Source: Parachlamydiaceae bacterium
GTDB taxonomy: Bacteria; Chlamydiota; Chlamydiia; Chlamydiales; Parachlamydiaceae
Direction of reading: 5' to 3'
Length of the DNA: 37,594 nt
Assembly: GCA_013813265.1 (NCBI GenBank)
Contig: JACCRY010000033.1
Span: forward strand, 1-37,594
Shown piece after piece: positions 34,014 to 37,594 of the stretch (positions are counted from its first letter, which is position 1; every line of letters begins with the position of its first letter). A program made the position numbers and the translations under genes. Below the pieces are notes generated by a model that was not told the origin of the DNA, did no database searches, and was given only the letters and a program-made list of their open reading frames with translations.

Positions 34014-35705
34014 TCAAGCACAGAAATGCGGAGAAAGATAACTCAGTCGACCAAAACTGTTACTTCCAGCCACGACATGTGTCTGGCCAGCAGGAACAAA
34101 CTTTTTGGAAATCGAGCATTTTACATGTAAATTGTTCAAATCAACTGTCAAACCCACATCTGCTGGCAAAAGCGCGGATGTTTGATGTGAATCATCCTGA
34201 TAACAATCAGAGCGCATTTTCTTAATGACTTCGATTCGGATGTCACCTTCACGGCCAGCAAATTCAGTCAGCAACAAGAGCTTAGGTGCAAGTTCTTCCA
34301 AAACAGTCGAGCATCCTGAATACCCCAAAGAGTCTTCTGTAAATTCCAAACGAGAATAATCGTTATAGTTCGTGTTGCCAAATCCTGCAAGCAAAAGATC
34401 ACAATACCCTAAATGATGAATAAGAAGCGGAGACCATGCAAGTCCTGAAAGATAGCCGACTTTTAGTTCTTGGGTTTCATTTGCTAGCTCAAAACGAATC
34501 CCTAAGCTAGAAGAATTAAGTGTATGCTCCCCTAAATTCTCACGATATCCATGTAAAGGTTGCGAAGTCATCCCCATGAAATAGTGTAAAACAATTCCTT
34601 CCGAAAGCTCAACTTTCTCAACATCCGGGGAGTCTAAAAACATCTCCAACTTATGAATTGTATTTCGAGCCTGCTTAAAGCTAGGTTTCAAAAACGGCGC
34701 AAGCTCTTGACATACTCTTTGATGGAGATAGTAATGAATAATTTGCCTGTCAGATGCAACCCGATTTACTTGTTGACAGAGTTCTGAAATGGCTCTGACA
34801 TCTGCATAGGCATCTTTAGAGTTACGGGTAACAAGGACAAAGTCTATATCCCTAACACAAAATCCCTGAGCATGAAAATTCTCCAAAAAATTAGCTCCGG
34901 GATTGATGGCAATCCCTTTGCCATTCCAGCGCAAATAATGGCCACCGCTACTTTTACGAGATTCTTCAGTAAATAGAAATGGCTTAGCAGGGGCAGCTAA
35001 ATTCCATCCATTTAGGATATAAAGTGAATTATCCAAGAGCTCTAAGTGCTGTTCTCCTTGCTTCAAATAAGCTTGCATCTGCTCAAGCTGTGTATTTTGA
35101 AACAAATTTATCCGTTTTTTAAGAGCATGATTTTCTTGGAATTCATCCGTGGATGTGGCTGTGAAATTTTCTGACTTGCGAGTTGTTACGGGATTTTTTC
35201 TTGGAATTTCTTGGTAACTATTTGTATCGTAAAACTGATTTCCTCCGGAGTTTTCAAAAAGCGGATAAGCCTCTCCTGATGCAAGTTGCCCATTTTTATT
35301 GCTCTCTTCTCCATTAACCTCTACAGCCGAACGTAGGGAAGTGAATAATTGCTGTACAGTTGGATCGTCGGAGTCTAATTTAAATGCCTTCTGTATATAA
35401 CTTAGAGCTTTTTCCGGCTGTCCACGTTCTTTTGAAATCAAGCTTGAAGCACGGTAGCAGAAGAATTGAAAACAAGGAACATCTTTAGCTTCCAAATAAC
35501 ATTTAAGAGCTTGTTCGTAACATCCATTGTAAAAATGATGCTCTCCGTTAAAAAAAGATTCAAACGAACTGTCGCCCGCATAATTTGTCTTTTGCTCTTC
35601 AATAACGGATAAAAGTTCATGGTTGTCAGGTTGTGAACCGTTCTGATTCTGTAAAACAAGTTCACGAACCTGTTTAAGATAGCCTTCAAATGCTTGCGTT
35701 TCCAC
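34014..35705 (-). CDS. TPR plus metallo-beta-lactamase-like protein lacking the metal-binding motif
   Basis: About 563 residues. Residues ~48-113 contain two TPR-like helical hairpins (FFNGEHHFYNGCYEQALKCY; GQPEKALSYIQKAFKLDSDDP). A polar linker follows to ~225. The C-terminal part (~250-560) has the layout of a metallo-beta-lactamase fold of the RNase Z-like kind: GGHYLRWNGKGIAINPGANF, then FCVRDIDFVLVTRNSKDAYADV. In active members the last stretch reads 'DID.i.vTH.H.DH..D'; here it is TRNSKDAYAD, so the HxHxDH ligands are missing. Later 'LLLLTEFAG' sits where 'll.tH.g' is usual. The protein is therefore probably catalytically dead or changed in function, e.g. a binding scaffold. Start: GTG at 35705 with AGGAGAGG five bases upstream; a longer frame begins at TTG 35732. 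Divergent from the PseC-like gene. Confidence 0.68.
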   Translation of the reverse strand: METQAFEGYLKQVRELVLQNQNGSQPDNHELLSVIEEQKTNYAGDSSFESFFNGEHHFYNGCYEQALKCYLEAKDVPCFQFFCYRASSLISKERGQPEKALSYIQKAFKLDSDDPTVQQLFTSLRSAVEVNGEESNKNGQLASGEAYPLFENSGGNQFYDTNSYQEIPRKNPVTTRKSENFTATSTDEFQENHALKKRINLFQNTQLEQMQAYLKQGEQHLELLDNSLYILNGWNLAAPAKPFLFTEESRKSSGGHYLRWNGKGIAINPGANFLENFHAQGFCVRDIDFVLVTRNSKDAYADVRAISELCQQVNRVASDRQIIHYYLHQRVCQELAPFLKPSFKQARNTIHKLEMFLDSPDVEKVELSEGIVLHYFMGMTSQPLHGYRENLGEHTLNSSSLGIRFELANETQELKVGYLSGLAWSPLLIHHLGYCDLLLAGFGNTNYNDYSRLEFTEDSLGYSGCSTVLEELAPKLLLLTEFAGREGDIRIEVIKKMRSDCYQDDSHQTSALLPADVGLTVDLNNLHVKCSISKKFVPAGQTHVVAGSNSFGRLSYLSPHFCA

Positions 35706-35756
35706 TTTTACCTCTCCTGGTTTAAAGAACAATTTTTATACGATTCCTAGTACCCA

Positions 35757-35903
35757 GTCAAGGTTAAGTTGATACATTGGGCGGCGACAAAGCCTCCGGA
35801 GTTGAACGGTTGAAAGGGGGTTGAATAGATATATCACCTCTTTTTCAACCGTTCAACTGTGGGAGGTTTCACAGCTAGCCCAATGTGTCAATTTAACCTT
35901 GAC
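35757..35903. repeat. 147-base nested palindrome
   Basis: The outer arms of 26 bases (35757-35782 and 35878-35903, starting GTCAAGGTTAA) differ at two positions. The inner arms of 16 bases (35800-35815 and 35843-35858, AGTTGAACGGTTGAAA) are perfect, and AAAGCCTCC/GGAGGTTT adds a third pairing. The whole could form one long hairpin. It lies between the divergent metallo-beta-lactamase-like gene and the PseC-like gene. The outer arm shares CAAGGTTAAG with the hairpin at 7382-7441. Confidence 0.85.
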
Positions 35904-35925
35904 AGTGTACTCATACACTGTCAAG
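35898..35925. promoter_or_regulatory. 12-base perfect inverted repeat, possible operator
   Basis: CTTGACAGTGTA (35898-35909) and TACACTGTCAAG (35914-35925) flank a four-base centre. This lies immediately upstream of the predicted -35 box of the PseC-like gene (35938), a common place for a regulator site. It could equally be the junction of the neighbouring palindromic element. Confidence 0.4.
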
Positions 35926-35937
35926 TCAATCAAAACA

Positions 35938-35966
35938 TTGCACAAATAGCTTCTATTTCATATAGT
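35938..35966 (+). promoter_or_regulatory. candidate promoter of the PseC-like gene
   Basis: TTGCAC at 35938-35943 and TATAGT at 35961-35966 are spaced by 17 bases, both close to the sigma-70-type consensus. Transcription would start near 35973, about 100 bases upstream of the ATG. Confidence 0.5.
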
Positions 35967-36076
35967 TCAGGTATACTGCGCATGGTCACAAATTATTACT
36001 ATGTGTGCAGTACAATAGCGCTCTCCTTATTGCCTTCTTAGAGCATGCATCAAACTTCTATAATAGTGCCGCTAAT

Positions 36077-37279
36077 ATGAAAAACGAATTTATCCCCTAC
36101 GCTCGACAATCGATCAGTCGTGCAGACTGCAACCAAATGAATCGGTCTTTGACTTCCGAATTTATTACGCGCGGCCCATGCGTTGAAAAATTTGAAGGAG
36201 AAGTTGCACGTTATTGCGGTTCTAAATTTGCCGTAGCTTTCAATAGCGGATCAACAGCCCTTATAGCGGCTTTTCATGCTGCTAAGGTTAACCAATTTGA
36301 TAGGTTGATTTCAACTCCAAATACTTTTATCGCAACAATTGGCTCAGGAATACAATGCGGAGCCTCTGTAACACTTGTCGACATTGACCCGATAACGGCA
36401 AATATTGACATAGAGCAGGTAGAACAAGCCCTTAGCAAACGTTATTCACGAGGTCGACCCATCGTAGTCCCTGTGCATTTTGCAGGTGTTGCTGTTGACA
36501 TCGAAGCGATGGATAATTTACTCAAAGTTCCAGATGCACTCATCATTGAAGATGGCTGCCATGCTCTTGGATCTCGATATCCTAATGGTCGCCGAGTGGG
36601 ATGCTGCGACTTTAGCCAAATGACAGTTTTTAGCTTCCACCCAGCTAAAACGATTACGACTGGAGAAGGAGGAATGGTTACAACGAATGATGAAGAACTC
36701 TTCCATAACTTAAAACTTTTTCGTAATAACGGGATTGAACGTTCACCTCCTTACTTACAAGAGGAACCGAAGCCTTGGTATTATGAAGTCCATGAACTTA
36801 CGAGTAATTATAATTTCACTGAATTTCAAGCGGCATTAGGCCTAAGCCAACTTGCGCGCATCGAAGAGTTCATTGAAAAACGGAGAAGGCTTGTTGCAGT
36901 ATATAGAAAACTCTTAAATGGCGTCCCCAACATCTCATTTTTGCCTGAGGAATATGATTCCTCTACAGCTTTCCATCTTTTCGTAGCAAAAATCGATTTT
37001 GAAGCATATAAGACATCTAGAGAAAGCGTCATGGAAGCTCTTTATGATGAAGGAATTGGGACACAAGTCCATTATATTCCTTTATACCGACACCCTTGCA
37101 TGATAAAAATTTTGGGTGATATTTCTTCTCAATTTCCAGAAATGGAACGCTATTATGCCACGGCACTTTCGCTGCCACTTTATTTTGACCTAACTTTTGA
37201 AGATGTTGAGCGAGTTGTGGCATCTCTTCTCAAAATACTTAACAGCGGCAAAAGCAATAACAGAAGCAGTAGAAAGTAA
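36077..37279 (+). CDS. DegT/DnrJ/EryC1/StrS sugar aminotransferase, PseC-like
   Basis: PLP-dependent aminotransferase that makes amino sugars from nucleotide-linked 4-keto sugars. 400 residues from the ATG at 36077. Marks: FIPYARQSISRAD and the EFITRGPCVEKFE block at the start, NSGSTALIAA, STPNTFIAT, EDGCHALGS with PLP aspartate D159, and the lysine K191 in FSFHPAKTITTGEGG. The N-terminal wording is closest to PseC (UDP-4-amino-4,6-dideoxy-N-acetyl-altrosamine synthesis, pseudaminic acid pathway), but related members (e.g. for legionaminic acid or bacillosamine) are possible. The frame extends upstream to GTG 36005; the family N-terminus supports 36077, although the binding site is weak. No other gene of the pathway lies in the window. 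Confidence 0.85.
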   Translation: MKNEFIPYARQSISRADCNQMNRSLTSEFITRGPCVEKFEGEVARYCGSKFAVAFNSGSTALIAAFHAAKVNQFDRLISTPNTFIATIGSGIQCGASVTLVDIDPITANIDIEQVEQALSKRYSRGRPIVVPVHFAGVAVDIEAMDNLLKVPDALIIEDGCHALGSRYPNGRRVGCCDFSQMTVFSFHPAKTITTGEGGMVTTNDEELFHNLKLFRNNGIERSPPYLQEEPKPWYYEVHELTSNYNFTEFQAALGLSQLARIEEFIEKRRRLVAVYRKLLNGVPNISFLPEEYDSSTAFHLFVAKIDFEAYKTSRESVMEALYDEGIGTQVHYIPLYRHPCMIKILGDISSQFPEMERYYATALSLPLYFDLTFEDVERVVASLLKILNSGKSNNRSSRK

Positions 37280-37343
37280 AAAAAAATCTAACTCTTTATC
37301 TTGCTAGCTTCAATTCAGCTCAGACAATGTAGTTCAACATCAG

Positions 37344-37444
37344 TCATCCCGCCCCATCCTTAATGGAATTTAGTAGCATGCTATTTACTCATGATTGCAT
37401 TTCTCTTCAAGATAGACAGGATAAAGCAGAATAGGGCAGGATGA
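37344..37444. repeat. inverted repeat with short tandem units
   Basis: TCATCCCGCCCCAT (37344-37357) pairs with ATAGGGCAGGATGA (37431-37444) at 12 of 14 positions. The right side contains a decayed tandem of about ten bases (GATAGACAG, GATAAAGCAG, AATAGGGCAG). This recalls the inverted short-repeat arrays at 23001-23285 and 28045-28243. Confidence 0.4.
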
Positions 37445-37510
37445 GTAGCGAAGGACCCTTAGGATTTCCGCAGAGGCTGTGAAAAAATTCGAAATAATGC
37501 AGCAGTTAGG

Positions 37511-37594
37511 CGAAAGTTGCAGCTGATGCAATTCTTGACGACGTCGTAGCTATAGCTACGACCGAGGAGAGAAGTGCGTCAGATGCAACTTTTC
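37511..37594. repeat. palindromic element running to the window edge
   Basis: The centre at 37543-37562 (GTCGTAGCTA mirrored) is a perfect 20-base palindrome. The outer arms, GAAAGTTGCAGCTGATGCA starting at 37512 and the reverse complement of TGCGTCAGATGCAACTTTTC at 37575-37594, match with few differences. The element may continue beyond the window. No gene is seen in 37280-37594. Confidence 0.6.

Overview
The window looks like a piece of chromosome from an amoeba-associated member of the Chlamydiae (Parachlamydiales, most like Parachlamydiaceae). This is inferred from gene content, not from a marker gene. The evidence is: an accA gene overlapping an MsbA-type ABC transporter (the same pair is adjacent in Chlamydia); a KDO transferase of the WaaA/GseA type; a divergent DnaA paralogue; a SycD/LcrH-like type III secretion chaperone; a small protein with the bilobed hydrophobic domain of inclusion membrane proteins; and large eukaryote-like proteins (BTB-like, kinesin-light-chain-type TPR). 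The DNA is AT-rich, and its intergenic regions are unusually full of palindromic repeats.

Layout. 1-1335: no credible gene; a possible terminator, two IS-end-like direct repeats and two copies of a ~100-base palindromic repeat. 1336-3051: BTB-like candidate effector, overlapping tail-to-tail with a photolyase. 3023-7360 (minus): accA, msbA-like transporter and phrB, probably one transcription unit. 7539-8558 (minus): L,D-transpeptidase. 8741-10912 (minus): cystathionine beta-synthase then a cystathionine gamma-lyase/synthase, six bases apart. 11147-11287: third copy of the palindromic repeat. 11415-14051 (minus): SycD-like chaperone, a 484-residue unknown protein and a 109-residue unknown protein behind a strong promoter, which I read as a type III secretion cassette. 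14346-17375: Nif3-like protein (minus), then rpiA and dnaA paralogue (plus).

17529-22737 (plus): a 70-residue ORF followed one base later by a 1664-residue protein that joins a methyltransferase-like domain, a GlnD/DUF294-like nucleotidyltransferase and seven 42-residue TPRs. 22738-23467: a broken GxxExxY gene between inverted arrays of short repeats. 23468-24814 (minus): S-adenosylhomocysteinase. 24990-25547 (plus): Inc-like protein. 25852-27933 (plus): large-subunit catalase. 27934-28628: a second inverted short-repeat array and other repeats. 28629-28766: a 45-residue basic protein. 28945-30799: AlkB-like dioxygenase convergent with waaA. 30905-31969 (minus): unknown membrane-anchored protein with three 17-residue repeats. 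32147-33711: TerC-family protein and, on the other strand, a RidA-family protein. 33772-34000: palindromic repeat element. 34014-35705 (minus): TPR plus metallo-beta-lactamase-like protein that lacks the metal-binding motif. 35757-35925: large palindromes. 36077-37279 (plus): PseC-like sugar aminotransferase. 37280-37594: more palindromic repeats.

How the genes fit together. S-adenosylhomocysteinase, cystathionine beta-synthase and cystathionine gamma-lyase could form a route from S-adenosylhomocysteine through homocysteine to cysteine. AccA, MsbA-like transporter, WaaA, L,D-transpeptidase and PseC-like enzyme serve the cell envelope. Photolyase, AlkB and catalase deal with damage. The chaperone cassette, BTB-like, Inc-like and TPR proteins are candidates for host interaction. 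The strongest candidates for something undescribed are the chaperone cassette (11415-14051), the methyltransferase-nucleotidyltransferase-TPR protein with its small upstream gene (17529-22737), and the metal-site-deficient metallo-beta-lactamase-like protein (34014-35705).
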